Assembly (NCBI GenBank): GCA_016235165.1
Contig: JACRLX010000018.1
Span: 1-55,918, forward strand
Direction: 5' to 3'
Length of the DNA: 55,918 nt
Source: Rhodocyclales bacterium
Lineage (GTDB): Bacteria > Pseudomonadota > Gammaproteobacteria > Burkholderiales > Rhodocyclaceae
The notes beneath the pieces are model-generated. The model had not been told where the DNA came from, ran no database searches, and was given only the letters and a program-made list of their open reading frames with translations. Positions 1 to 7,049 of this stretch are shown here, in pieces. Position 1 is the stretch's first letter, and each line of letters starts with the position of its first letter. Position numbers and translations under genes: made by a program.

Positions 1-188
1 GCGTTCGTCGCCGACACTTCGGTATGAAGACGACGTGGTATTTGCACTCCCATGCGGTGTGATTTAGGCTTTCGTACTTGTCCATCGTGACTCTCCCTCT
101 CGTGTGCTTGGCGGCTCACGTTTGGAAGTGTCCTCCGATGGACTCCCCTATTCGTCAAACTTCTACTGCCTCCCCGGCAGAGCCGGGG
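1..188 (-). mobile_element. End of an IS200/IS605-type element with subterminal hairpin
   Basis: Upstream of the tnpA start a perfect stem CCCCGGC (172-178), loop AGA, GCCGGGG (182-188) stands where the left-end hairpin recognised by TnpA normally lies. The exact outer border of the element is not visible; it should be a little beyond the hairpin, around 190-230. The element points away from the dCTP deaminase gene. Confidence 0.55.
2..85 (-). CDS. tnpA: IS200/IS605-family transposase TnpA, N-terminal part (runs off window)
   Basis: Read from the ATG at 85 leftwards, the 28 visible codons give a start MDKYESLNHTAWECKYHVVF followed by IPKCRRRT, which is the typical N-terminus of the Y1 HUH transposase of IS200/IS605 elements. 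This enzyme cuts and rejoins single-stranded DNA at hairpin-marked ends. The catalytic HUH and tyrosine lie beyond the window edge, so completeness cannot be judged. The start has a GAGGGAGAG purine stretch just upstream on its strand. Confidence 0.85.
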   Translation of the reverse strand, partial: MDKYESLNHTAWECKYHVVFIPKCRRRT

Positions 189-189
189 G

Positions 190-352
190 GCCTCCCCTTG
201 TAGGCTAGCTGTCCATGCGTCCTGAATACCTGAACGGTCGGGATCGCTCGCATCCGCGAGTAGCCATATGGTCATTAGCGAGTTTCCGAAAAGCGCCCAC
301 GGCAACTTGGCCTAATGTTCTTTCACTTCAGTCCACCCGTGAGGCATAGCAA
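190..352 (+). other. Leader region of the dCTP deaminase gene; possible AvcI-like RNA
   Basis: This 163-base stretch carries no credible ORF. It contains a small hairpin CTCGC-ATCC-GCGAG (247-260) and a ribosome site GTGAGG about ten bases before the deaminase ATG. In the AvcID systems known from Vibrio, a small inhibitory RNA (AvcI) is encoded just upstream of the deaminase. Position alone suggests this region as a candidate; I cannot show transcription or similarity. Confidence 0.25.
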
Positions 353-1948
353 ATGACCTTTCGCCAAAATTCGACAGAATCATCCGAGATGGTCTTTGGC
401 ATTATTGGGCCAATCGGATGTAATCGGGAATTAGTAATTAGCACGTTCGAAAAATTATCAAAACACTACAAATACAAAGTTATTCAAATCAAGCTTAGTG
501 AAATTATTCGCGCCCAATGCGATGTTGATAATGTCTCCGACGACCAGTATGTTCGAGTGAACACTCTCATGACCGCCGGCTCCAAACTTAGAGGGGCTAC
601 CAAAGACAACGCCATATTGGCAAAGTTAGCAGCAGCGAAAATTGCGGAAATGAGAAAGGAGAATAGCAACAAGCGGCTAATCTATGTTTTAGATTCAATC
701 AAGCATCCAGAAGAAGTCGAGGAACTGCGAAATATCTATGGCATAGGTTTTTACCTATTTGCAGTGCATTCGTCAGAGAAGAGCCGAGAGCACTTCCTTC
801 GAGATCATTGCCTAATTGGCGATCAGGCCAAGCGAGATCGACTTATCGACAGAGACAAAGACGAGAAGATCGGGCATGGTCAGAACACAAGGGACGCGTT
901 TCATCTAGCTGACTTCTTTCTCACCGAAAGTGGCAATAACAAGAAGGTTTGGAATGTCTGCGAACGCTTCTTTGATATTATTTTTGGAAATCCATTTAAA
1001 ACGCCGACTTTCAATGAATACGCCATGTACCTTGCTTACGCTGCATCAATCAAGAGCGCGGATCTATCAAGACAAGTCGGAGCCGTAATTACCAAGGGCA
1101 CAGACATTCTTTCCACGGGTGCCAATGAATGTCCAAGTCCAGGTGGGGGAACATACTGGCCAAACTTCGACCCGGAAACCAACCGAATTGAAGATACCCC
1201 GGGAGGACGGGACTATATGAACCACGTAGATCGAAATGCGAAGGAGCGACAAGCAATCGTTGATGCCCTAAAGAAGGGACTGCCTCCGAAAGCCTTGAAG
1301 ACTTTACTCGCCAATATCGATTCTTCTGGGTTAAATGACATCACTGAATATGGACGCGTTGTTCACGCGGAAATGGACGCAATCCTAGGATGCGCAAGAC
1401 GGGGCATTAGCACCAAAGAAACGGTGCTTTTCTGTTCTACTTATCCCTGCCACAACTGCGCCAAACACATAATCGCGTCCGGTATCAAACGGGTCGTTTA
1501 CGTTGAACCCTATCCAAAAAGCAAAGCTCTGGACATGCACGGCGACGCAATATGCGTTCCAGATGACGGCGACTCGGACAAGAAGGTGCTTTTCTCGCCG
1601 TTCATCGGGGTTGGCCCAAGAATTTTTGCGAACCTTTTCTCACTTACCTTAAGTGCAGGAGAGAAGATCCGTCGCAAGAAGAGCCAGTCTTTCGAAAAGG
1701 CCGATTGGGATAGGCTTAAGGCGCGACCAAGGATGAAGTTGTTCGATAGCTCATATATCAATAACGAGAAGATTGTCGGGAAGGAGGCACAGCTGAAAAT
1801 TGAAGCTATTCCAAGAATCCTCGTTCCCCGGCACACCGACGAGCTTTGCGCGACAGAAAATACACACTCACGGGAAAGAAAAGTCTCGCGTAATGCCGCC
1901 GGCAAACCTAATTTACATAAGACGGTGCGACGAAAGGCAATCGCATAA
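353..1948 (+). CDS. avcD: Anti-phage dCTP deaminase (AvcD/DCD type)
   Basis: The 531-residue protein has an N-terminal P-loop-like domain and a C-terminal zinc deoxycytidylate deaminase domain. In the deaminase domain HAE supplies a zinc ligand and the catalytic Glu (H338, E340) and PCHNC supplies two Cys ligands (C366, C369). The glycine-rich loop GIIGPIGCNRE lacks the usual Walker A lysine. I believe this is seen in the antiphage deaminase family, which destroys dCTP/dCMP on phage infection and starves replication. The gene is clearly less GC-rich than its surroundings, which suggests transfer. It sits between an IS200-type end and a TA island. An ordinary dCMP deaminase would be only about 150-200 residues long, which argues against a housekeeping role. 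Confidence 0.88.
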   Translation: MTFRQNSTESSEMVFGIIGPIGCNRELVISTFEKLSKHYKYKVIQIKLSEIIRAQCDVDNVSDDQYVRVNTLMTAGSKLRGATKDNAILAKLAAAKIAEMRKENSNKRLIYVLDSIKHPEEVEELRNIYGIGFYLFAVHSSEKSREHFLRDHCLIGDQAKRDRLIDRDKDEKIGHGQNTRDAFHLADFFLTESGNNKKVWNVCERFFDIIFGNPFKTPTFNEYAMYLAYAASIKSADLSRQVGAVITKGTDILSTGANECPSPGGGTYWPNFDPETNRIEDTPGGRDYMNHVDRNAKERQAIVDALKKGLPPKALKTLLANIDSSGLNDITEYGRVVHAEMDAILGCARRGISTKETVLFCSTYPCHNCAKHIIASGIKRVVYVEPYPKSKALDMHGDAICVPDDGDSDKKVLFSPFIGVGPRIFANLFSLTLSAGEKIRRKKSQSFEKADWDRLKARPRMKLFDSSYINNEKIVGKEAQLKIEAIPRILVPRHTDELCATENTHSRERKVSRNAAGKPNLHKTVRRKAIA

Positions 1949-1987
1949 TATCTCTAATGGCAATCCATAAAGCGAAATACGGTCATC

Positions 1988-2003
1988 GGGGTCAGAGACA
2001 TTT
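1988..2003 (+). repeat. GGGGTCAGAG-type dispersed repeat, copy 1
   Basis: The sequence GGGGTCAGAGACATTTG lies in the short non-coding gap after the deaminase gene. Related copies are at 3521-3540 and 8244-8260. Such GGGGTCAGAGTGATTTG-like strings are common REP-like dispersed repeats in environmental proteobacteria. Confidence 0.45.
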
Positions 2004-2120
2004 GTTTTTCTGAAAGCCATCCAACTTTGGGCTCAAGATTATTCGCGAAAACCTTGGGCTAAGTAATTTCTGTTTGCCCAGCAAGAATGGGGAGATGGAC
2101 TTCGCGGTCGGACGATTGCC

Positions 2121-2614
2121 CTACTCCCCCTCCCAATACCCGCAGCCCTCCTCCGTCTTCCCGAACCAGAACAGCGTCCGCTCGCCCTTCGCCCCGCCCG
2201 GCGCGGCGCCGGCGATCGCGCCCAGCTTGCCGGAATCCGGGTAAGCACCACCTCGGGCTCGATCATGGTGCTGACGCACAGGTAGGTCAGCGGCTGGTCG
2301 CTGTCGTTGATGATCTGGTGCGCGGTTTCCACGCCGCCGGCGGGCGCGGCGATGAAGTCGCCGGCGCGGATGGGGTGCTCGCCGTCGGCCAGGCGCAGCC
2401 GGCCCCTGCCTTCCAGCACGAAGATCATCTCCTCGTTGGCGTGGTGGCTGTGGAAGGGCCAGGCGCGCTTGCCGGGCGGCACCTGGGTAACGCGGTAGCC
2501 GAGCTTGGCCGCGCCGATGCGGCCGGCTACCGGCGCCATGCGCGCCTCGAAGCGCTCGCCGCGGGTCTGGGTTTCGAAAGCCGGCTCGTCGAGGTTGACG
2601 ATGGGATGGGTCAT
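2121..2614 (-). pseudogene. Cupin-domain protein, frameshifted
   Basis: From the ATG at 2614 (preceded by AGGAGA) the frame encodes a small single-domain cupin. It has the metal-site pattern PFHSHHANEEMIFVLEG and the second motif ending in H of ETAHQI. Near 2243-2250 the frame is lost. The continuation KLGAIAGAAPGGAKGERTLF and a natural C-terminus WEGE are read in the neighbouring minus frame and stop at 2121. A single-base deletion explains this. It is either a real pseudogene or a sequencing error. A more damaged second copy lies at 11770-11996. Confidence 0.75.
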
Positions 2615-2654
2615 CGCGGTTCTCCTGCGCGGGGTGGGTGGGTTGCTTCGAGCA

Positions 2655-2676
2655 AATGTACATTACAATGTACATT
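2655..2676. promoter_or_regulatory. Tandem palindromic operator of vapBC-1
   Basis: The 10-base palindrome AATGTACATT occurs twice, at 2655-2664 and 2667-2676, one helical turn apart and 20 bases before the antitoxin start. This is the usual arrangement for autoregulation by a VapB-VapC complex. A ribosome site AAGGAG follows at 2682-2687. Confidence 0.65.
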
Positions 2677-2695
2677 ACTTTAAGGAGCCGCCGCC

Positions 2696-2920
2696 ATGCA
2701 GGAAACCACGTTCACCGAACTGCGCAATCACGCCAAGGATTATTTCGACGCCGTCGAGGGCGGCGAGACGGTTCGCGTTTTCCGCAACGGAAAGCCGATC
2801 GCCGAAATCGTGCCCGTCCGCTCCGGCTTGCCGTCGTGGAAGCGGCAGGCCACGCCGGTGGCCGTCAAGGGCTTGTCGCTAAGCCGGGAGATCCTCGGCG
2901 ACCGGGACGATGCCGCGTGA
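2696..2920 (+). CDS. vapB: VapB/Phd-type antitoxin
   Basis: This 74-residue protein starts METLR-like (MQETTFTELRNHAKDYFDAV) and has the Phd/YefM N-terminal fold signature, including GETVRVFRNGKPIAEIVP. It should bind DNA with its N-terminus and neutralise the PIN toxin encoded next with its C-terminus. The stop codon overlaps the GTG start of the toxin gene, so the two are co-translated. The strong AAGGAG site eight bases upstream supports the start. Confidence 0.85.
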   Translation: MQETTFTELRNHAKDYFDAVEGGETVRVFRNGKPIAEIVPVRSGLPSWKRQATPVAVKGLSLSREILGDRDDAA

Positions 2921-3333
2921 ATCTGTTCCTCGATACCTCGGCCTTCGCCAAGCGCTATGTGGCCGAGCCGGGGTCGGAGCGGGTGCTGGCGCTTTGCCAG
3001 GAGGCCGACGCGCTTTTCGTCAGCGTGATCTGCCTGCCGGAGCTGGTTTCTACGCTGTGTCGCCTGGTGCGCGAAAAGTCGCTTGGGCGGGCCGCCTATC
3101 GCAAGCTGAAGGCCGAGGCGGTGGGCGACCTGGCCGATGCCGACATCGCCCAGATCACGCCCGAGGTGCTGGCCACGGTGGTTGCGCTGCTGGAGTCGCA
3201 CCCGCTGCGGGCAATGGATGCGCTGCATGTTGCCTGCGCGCTGGCCTGCGAGGCGGATGCCTTCGTCTCCGCCGACCATCGCCAGCTTGCCGCCGCCCGC
3301 AAGTCGGGCCTGAAGGTGGTTGATGTTTCGTAG
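2917..3333 (+). CDS. vapC: VapC-type PIN-domain toxin
   Basis: The 138-residue PIN domain begins at a GTG that overlaps the vapB stop (GTGA). The acidic residues expected for the Mg-dependent ribonuclease site are visible: D in FLDTSAFAKRY, E in CLPELVSTL, D in AMDALHVACA and D in FVSADHRQL. These toxins usually cut initiator tRNA or rRNA. The 3' end abuts an antisense remnant of mqsA, so the module was apparently inserted into, or recombined with, an older TA locus. Confidence 0.87.
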   Translation: MNLFLDTSAFAKRYVAEPGSERVLALCQEADALFVSVICLPELVSTLCRLVREKSLGRAAYRKLKAEAVGDLADADIAQITPEVLATVVALLESHPLRAMDALHVACALACEADAFVSADHRQLAAARKSGLKVVDVS

Positions 3334-3506
3334 CGGGAAAATGCATTCACGCCGCCGCCGAACATCTCGGCGGCCTGTTGCTGGTCCAGGCGCTTTTCTT
3401 CCTCACGCTGGCGATGAATGCCGGATCGACGATGGCGGCATTCACCTGCTTGTTGAACTCCAGCACGGCCTCGCCGCAGGCCGGGCAATAATCGCCGCTC
3501 ACGTCC
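3326..3506 (-). pseudogene. MqsA-type antitoxin remnant
   Basis: The minus strand from about 3506 reads DVSGDYCPACGEAVLEFNKQ and then VNAAIVDPAFIASVRKK. After a one-base slip it continues RLDQQQAAEMFGGGVNAFSR. This matches the end of the MqsA zinc domain and the start of its HTH_XRE DNA-binding domain. The first CxxC of the zinc finger is missing and the protein is cut at SRYE, where vapC begins on the other strand. No mqsR-like toxin is visible. It is a dead fragment truncated at both ends. Confidence 0.75.
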
Positions 3507-3520
3507 GGAACGAAACCTCA

Positions 3521-3540
3521 GGGTCAGAGTGATTTGACCT
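3521..3540 (+). repeat. GGGTCAGAGTGATTTGAC dispersed repeat, copy 2
   Basis: The sequence GGGTCAGAGTGATTTGACCT lies between the mqsA remnant and fic-1. It shares its core with copies at 1988 and 8244. Confidence 0.5.
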
Positions 3541-3583
3541 CGGGAAATCACCCCATTGGCTTGTTCTTTGGCGATGTTCGGAA

Positions 3584-4687
3584 TCAGAGGACCTTGCGGC
3601 CTTCGGCGGTATTCAGCAATTCTGGAAAAGCGAGGATGGCCGGGCGACGGCCGGAGCCTTCGCGCAGTTGCTTGAGCAGCCCGGCGTCCTGCAATTGGCG
3701 CAGCAGCGGGTGCGCGGTCGGCTTGGGAATGCCGGCGCGGGTGGCGAAGTCGCCGATGCGGAAGATGGGGCGGTCGAAAAGCGCGTCGACAATCCGGGCG
3801 CTGTGCTGGGAACGGGTGATTTCCCGCACGCGCGTTTTCATTGTTTCATAGAGGGTCAGGATGGCCTGGACGCGGGTGATGTTGGTCTTGGCCTGCTCGG
3901 CAATCGCGCGCAGGAAGAAGGCCGTCCACCCTGTCCAGTCATTCTCGCGGGTAATGGCGGCGAGCCGCGTGTAGTACTCGGCGCGGTTGGCTTCGAGATA
4001 GGCGGACAGGTAGAACATCGGCGTCGACAAGCGACCCTTGCTGTACAGGAACAGCGGGATCAGCAGCCGGCCGATCCGCCCGTTGCCGTCCTTGAAGGGA
4101 TGCAGGATTTCGAACTGGGCATGGACGATGGCGGTTTGCAGCAAGGGGTCGGTGTCATCGCTTTCGAGGTAGCGCTCCCAGGCTTGCAGGTGGTCCATGA
4201 GCTGCAAGGGGTTGGGTGGGATGAAGGTGGCCGTCTCGATGGTGCAACCGTAGGGGCCAATCCAGTTCTGCGTCTTGCGGAATTCGCCGGGTTCCTTGTC
4301 CTGGCCGCGCACGCTGTTCATCAGTTCCTTGTGCAGGGCCTTGACGAGGCCGAGCCGCAAGGGGCGATCGGTCAGCGTTTCGGCTGCCAGCGTGAGCGCC
4401 TTGCGGTAATTCAGGATCTCCTGGATGTCGGCTTCCTTGTTGAGGTCGTATTCCCGGCCGGCTTCGTGTTCCAGCACTTCCTCGACGGTGGCCTGCGTGC
4501 CCTCGATGCGCGACGAAAGCACCGCTTCCTGGTTGGTCAGTGGCGAGAGCATCACCGCCGGGTTCACCATGCCTTGCAGCAGTCCGTCGTAACGCGCCAA
4601 CGCGGCGTTGGCCTCGCCGACCAGCGTGACCAGTCGGGCGATTTCGATGCCGGAGGGCGGTAGAGCGGTGGGTTCGTAAGCTTGCAT
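3584..4687 (-). CDS. Fic-domain protein with N-terminal inhibitory motif and C-terminal winged helix
   Basis: Read from the ATG at 4687, which has an AGAGGC ribosome site, the protein has 367 residues. The catalytic Fic motif HPFKDGNGRIGR is at about 196-207, with the His and the phosphate-binding loop intact. The class II self-inhibitory motif SSRIEG lies at 58-63. The C-terminus resembles a winged helix (FRIGDFATRAGIPKPTAHPL). Fic enzymes transfer AMP from ATP to Ser/Thr/Tyr hydroxyls of target proteins, and the motif Glu blocks ATP until relieved. The winged helix suggests DNA binding and possible autoregulation. The gene is divergent from a second Fic gene across a 364-base region filled with operator-like repeats. 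Confidence 0.9.
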   Translation of the reverse strand: MQAYEPTALPPSGIEIARLVTLVGEANAALARYDGLLQGMVNPAVMLSPLTNQEAVLSSRIEGTQATVEEVLEHEAGREYDLNKEADIQEILNYRKALTLAAETLTDRPLRLGLVKALHKELMNSVRGQDKEPGEFRKTQNWIGPYGCTIETATFIPPNPLQLMDHLQAWERYLESDDTDPLLQTAIVHAQFEILHPFKDGNGRIGRLLIPLFLYSKGRLSTPMFYLSAYLEANRAEYYTRLAAITRENDWTGWTAFFLRAIAEQAKTNITRVQAILTLYETMKTRVREITRSQHSARIVDALFDRPIFRIGDFATRAGIPKPTAHPLLRQLQDAGLLKQLREGSGRRPAILAFPELLNTAEGRKVL

Positions 4688-4797
4688 GGCGCCTCTTGTA
4701 TTGGCTGTCAGAGCCAAATCTGTTTGTGTATTGAAAGCGGGCCTGACCGATACATGAAACGAGTTGTGTATCACTTACCCAGCACAAGCGCTGTTGT

Positions 4798-4823
4798 GTA
4801 TTGCAAGTAGCGAACTGCAATAC
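4798..4823. promoter_or_regulatory. Inverted repeat upstream of fic-1
   Basis: GTATTGCA (4798-4805) and TGCAATAC (4816-4823) form a perfect 8-base inverted repeat with a 10-base spacer. Related half-sites TTGTGTAT recur at about 4730 and 4763, nearer to fic-1. Together they look like an operator array for the leftward fic-1 promoter, perhaps bound by the winged-helix domain of fic-1 itself. Confidence 0.45.
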
Positions 4824-4961
4824 GCTATTGTGCCCTATCTTCCCGCTGCATGCAGAATCCTTCGCTTCAATCGAGCGGCCAGGCGATGGTGTTGGGGCTG
4901 GTTTGAGCGTTGGCTTGGAGAATTGCTTGATCGGGCAGCGTTCAGCCGGCCACCGTGTCAA

Positions 4962-4991
4962 TTTCTACTAATCTCTACAGTATTTAGTAGA
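4962..4991. promoter_or_regulatory. fic-2 operator, distal copy
   Basis: A 30-base element begins TTTCTACTAATC and ends TTTAGTAGA, with the arms TCTACTAA and TTTAGTAGA forming an inverted repeat. It is repeated almost exactly at 5020-5049. Confidence 0.6.
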
Positions 4992-5019
4992 CTTCCAGCA
5001 TCTCCCGCCGCTATACTAA

Positions 5020-5049
5020 TTTCTACTAATCTTGTAGAGCTTTAGTAGA
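5020..5049. promoter_or_regulatory. fic-2 operator, proximal copy
   Basis: This second 30-base copy (TTTCTACTAATCTTG then TAGAGCTTTAGTAGA) ends two bases before the fic-2 ATG. The two copies start 58 bases apart. A repressor bound here would block transcription or translation initiation directly, which suggests autoregulation by fic-2, whose C-terminus is winged-helix-like. No Shine-Dalgarno sequence is visible between the operator and the ATG. Confidence 0.6.
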
Positions 5050-5051
5050 TA

Positions 5052-6425
5052 ATGCGTCTCCCGGAAAAAGCCCCCTCGCTGGAATCCAGCTTCGCCAAGC
5101 TGGCGCCGGCCCGCATCGAGGCGCTGATGCGCCACGCCAACCCGCTGCCGGCCGGGAAGTATCTGCACTGGGATGAACTGCGGCGGCGCGCGGCGCCCGA
5201 GGGGCTGACGCACGACGAATGGTGGGCGGCCGTCAATGTGGGCCGCATGGCATTGCTCCAGCCACTGCCCTTGCTGGACAAGCAGGGCAAACCCTTCGTC
5301 TTCGCCACGCCCAGTCCGGTGGCGATCGACCTGCACCACATTGACCGCGACGCGGCGGGCCAGATCCGCGCCGCGGCCGGGGCGCCGCTCAGGGAGGACT
5401 CCCATCGCTACCTGATCAGTTCGCTGATCGAGGAAGCCATCACCTCGAGCCAGCTCGAAGGCGCATCCACCACGCGCAACGTCGCGGCCGCCATGCTGCG
5501 CAGCGGCCGCAAGCCGCGCGACCTGAGCGAGCGGATGATCTTCAACAACTACCTGGCCATGGAGCATCTGCGCTCGCTGCGCGACGTAAAGCTGACGCCC
5601 GCGCATGTGCTGGAACTGCACCGCATCCTGACCGAAGACACACTCGAAGATACACACGACGCCGGCCGCTACCGGCGCGACGACGCGGTGCATGTCGTCG
5701 ATGTGCGCGACAACGCCGCCCTGCATATCCCGCCACCGCACACCGAGCTGCCCGGGCGCATGCAACGGCTATGCGATTTCGCCAATGCGGACGAAAGCAC
5801 GCTGCCCTTCGTGCATCCCGCGCTGCGCGCGATCCTGCTGCACTTCATGCTCGGCTACGACCATCCCTTTGCCGACGGCAATGGCCGCACGGCGCGCGCC
5901 CTCTTCTACTGGGCTATGGCAAAGAGCGGCTACTGGCTGATGGAATACACCTCGATCAGTCACATCCTGCGCAAGGCGCCGGCCAAGTACATGCGCGCCT
6001 ACCTGCACACGGAGACCGACAAGAACGACACCACCTATTTCCTGCTGCATCAGTTGCAGACCATCCGCCAGGCCATCGCCGCCCTGCACGAGTACGTGGC
6101 GAGGAAGTCCAGCGAGCAAAAGGAAACCGAACAACTGCTGGCCCGATCGGCCGCGCTGCGCGGGCGCTTCAACCACCGCCAGACGGCGCTGCTGAACCAC
6201 GCCCTGCGCAACCCCGGCGAGGCCTACCGGGTGGATGCCCACCAACGCTCCCACGCCGTGGTGTACCAGACGGCGCGCAACGACCTGCTGCAACTGGAAG
6301 CACTCGGCCTGCTGGAAAAGACCAAACAGGGCAATGCCTACGTGTTCTATGCGCCGACGGACTTGCGGGAGCGATTGAACGCTATCGCGAAAGTCGGCGC
6401 TGGCGCGACGTCGCCTGGGGCATGA
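5052..6425 (+). CDS. Fic-domain protein (second), operator-fronted
   Basis: This 457-residue Fic protein has the intact catalytic motif HPFADGNGRTAR at 271-282 and the inhibitory motif TSSQLEG at 131-137. It should therefore be a self-inhibited AMPylating enzyme. Residues about 350-450 look like a helical linker and a winged helix (LEALGLLEKTKQGNAYVFY). The last residues, KVGAGATSPGA, are encoded by a copy of the 15-base repeat (6390-6404) and the adjoining xsc remnant, so the natural C-terminus has probably been replaced. It diverges from fic-1 and has no obvious small antitoxin partner. Confidence 0.9.
   Translation: MRLPEKAPSLESSFAKLAPARIEALMRHANPLPAGKYLHWDELRRRAAPEGLTHDEWWAAVNVGRMALLQPLPLLDKQGKPFVFATPSPVAIDLHHIDRDAAGQIRAAAGAPLREDSHRYLISSLIEEAITSSQLEGASTTRNVAAAMLRSGRKPRDLSERMIFNNYLAMEHLRSLRDVKLTPAHVLELHRILTEDTLEDTHDAGRYRRDDAVHVVDVRDNAALHIPPPHTELPGRMQRLCDFANADESTLPFVHPALRAILLHFMLGYDHPFADGNGRTARALFYWAMAKSGYWLMEYTSISHILRKAPAKYMRAYLHTETDKNDTTYFLLHQLQTIRQAIAALHEYVARKSSEQKETEQLLARSAALRGRFNHRQTALLNHALRNPGEAYRVDAHQRSHAVVYQTARNDLLQLEALGLLEKTKQGNAYVFYAPTDLRERLNAIAKVGAGATSPGA
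6390..6404 (+). repeat. AAAGTCGGCGCTGGC motif, copy 1 (exact)
   Basis: This exact copy lies inside the 3' end of fic-2, precisely where the sequence changes to the xsc remnant. It therefore marks a recombination joint. Confidence 0.7.
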
Positions 6426-6786
6426 GCTTGATTGAGGCCAGGACCTGTGTGCGCTACAACATCCCCGAAACCGCCGTCGTCTTCCACAACCGCCAGTGGG
6501 GCGCGGAGAAGAAGAACCAGGTCGACTTCTACAACCGCCGCTTCGTCGCCGGCGAACTCGACAACCAGTCCTTCGCCGGCATCGCCCGCGCCATGGGCGC
6601 CGAGGGCATCTGGACAAGCTGGAAGACGTCGGCCCCGCGCTGAAGAAGGCCATCGACCTGCAGATGAACCACGGCAAGACCTGCATTGTCGAGATCATGT
6701 GCACCCGCGAGCTGGGTGATCCGTTCAGAAGGGATGCGCTGTCGAAGCCGGTGAGGTTTTTGGAGAAGTACAAGGATTACGTTTGA
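6407..6786 (+). pseudogene. Sulfoacetaldehyde acetyltransferase (xsc) C-terminal remnant
   Basis: From about 6407 the reading AWGMSLIEARTCVRYNIPET and then AVVFHNRQWGAEKKNQVDFY matches the thiamine-diphosphate-binding C-terminal domain of Xsc. Near 6610 the frame shifts by one. The end is then read in the next frame as LEDVGPALKKAIDLQMNHGK and CTRELGDPFRRDALSKPVRF, stopping at 6786. Xsc converts sulfoacetaldehyde and phosphate to acetyl phosphate and sulfite in taurine and sulfonate breakdown. Only about the last fifth remains, so it is dead. Confidence 0.8.
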
Positions 6787-6814
6787 GGACGTGACCCTAG
6801 TTCAGATAAACAAG

Positions 6815-6836
6815 AGCCCGCGCAATGCGGGCTTTT
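6815..6836 (+). terminator. Rho-independent terminator after the xsc remnant
   Basis: AGCCCGC, loop GCAAT, GCGGGCT and a TTT run form a compact hairpin with a U-tract. It was presumably the native terminator of xsc. Confidence 0.75.
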
Positions 6837-6853
6837 GCTTTGCGGGTATTGAG

Positions 6854-6868
6854 AAAGTCGGCGCTGGC
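6854..6868 (+). repeat. AAAGTCGGCGCTGGC motif, copy 2 (exact, extended)
   Basis: This copy is exact and continues as GGTACGGCGGTT, an extension shared with the copies at 8304 and 9145. It lies in the non-coding DNA between the xsc terminator and the hydrolase gene. Confidence 0.7.
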
Positions 6869-7049
6869 GGTACGGCGGTTGTTCGGCAATTGCCGCCGCT
6901 GGTGCCGACTCAGCAGATTGGCCGGCGTTACCCAGGCTGCTGACGTTATAGCGGTATGCCAACTGCGCTCGTGTAGATTGTCAACATGGAAAAGCATGAG
7001 GTTGATGTCTTCGCAAATCACGCAAGTATCTAATCGAAGGGGGAGGAAG

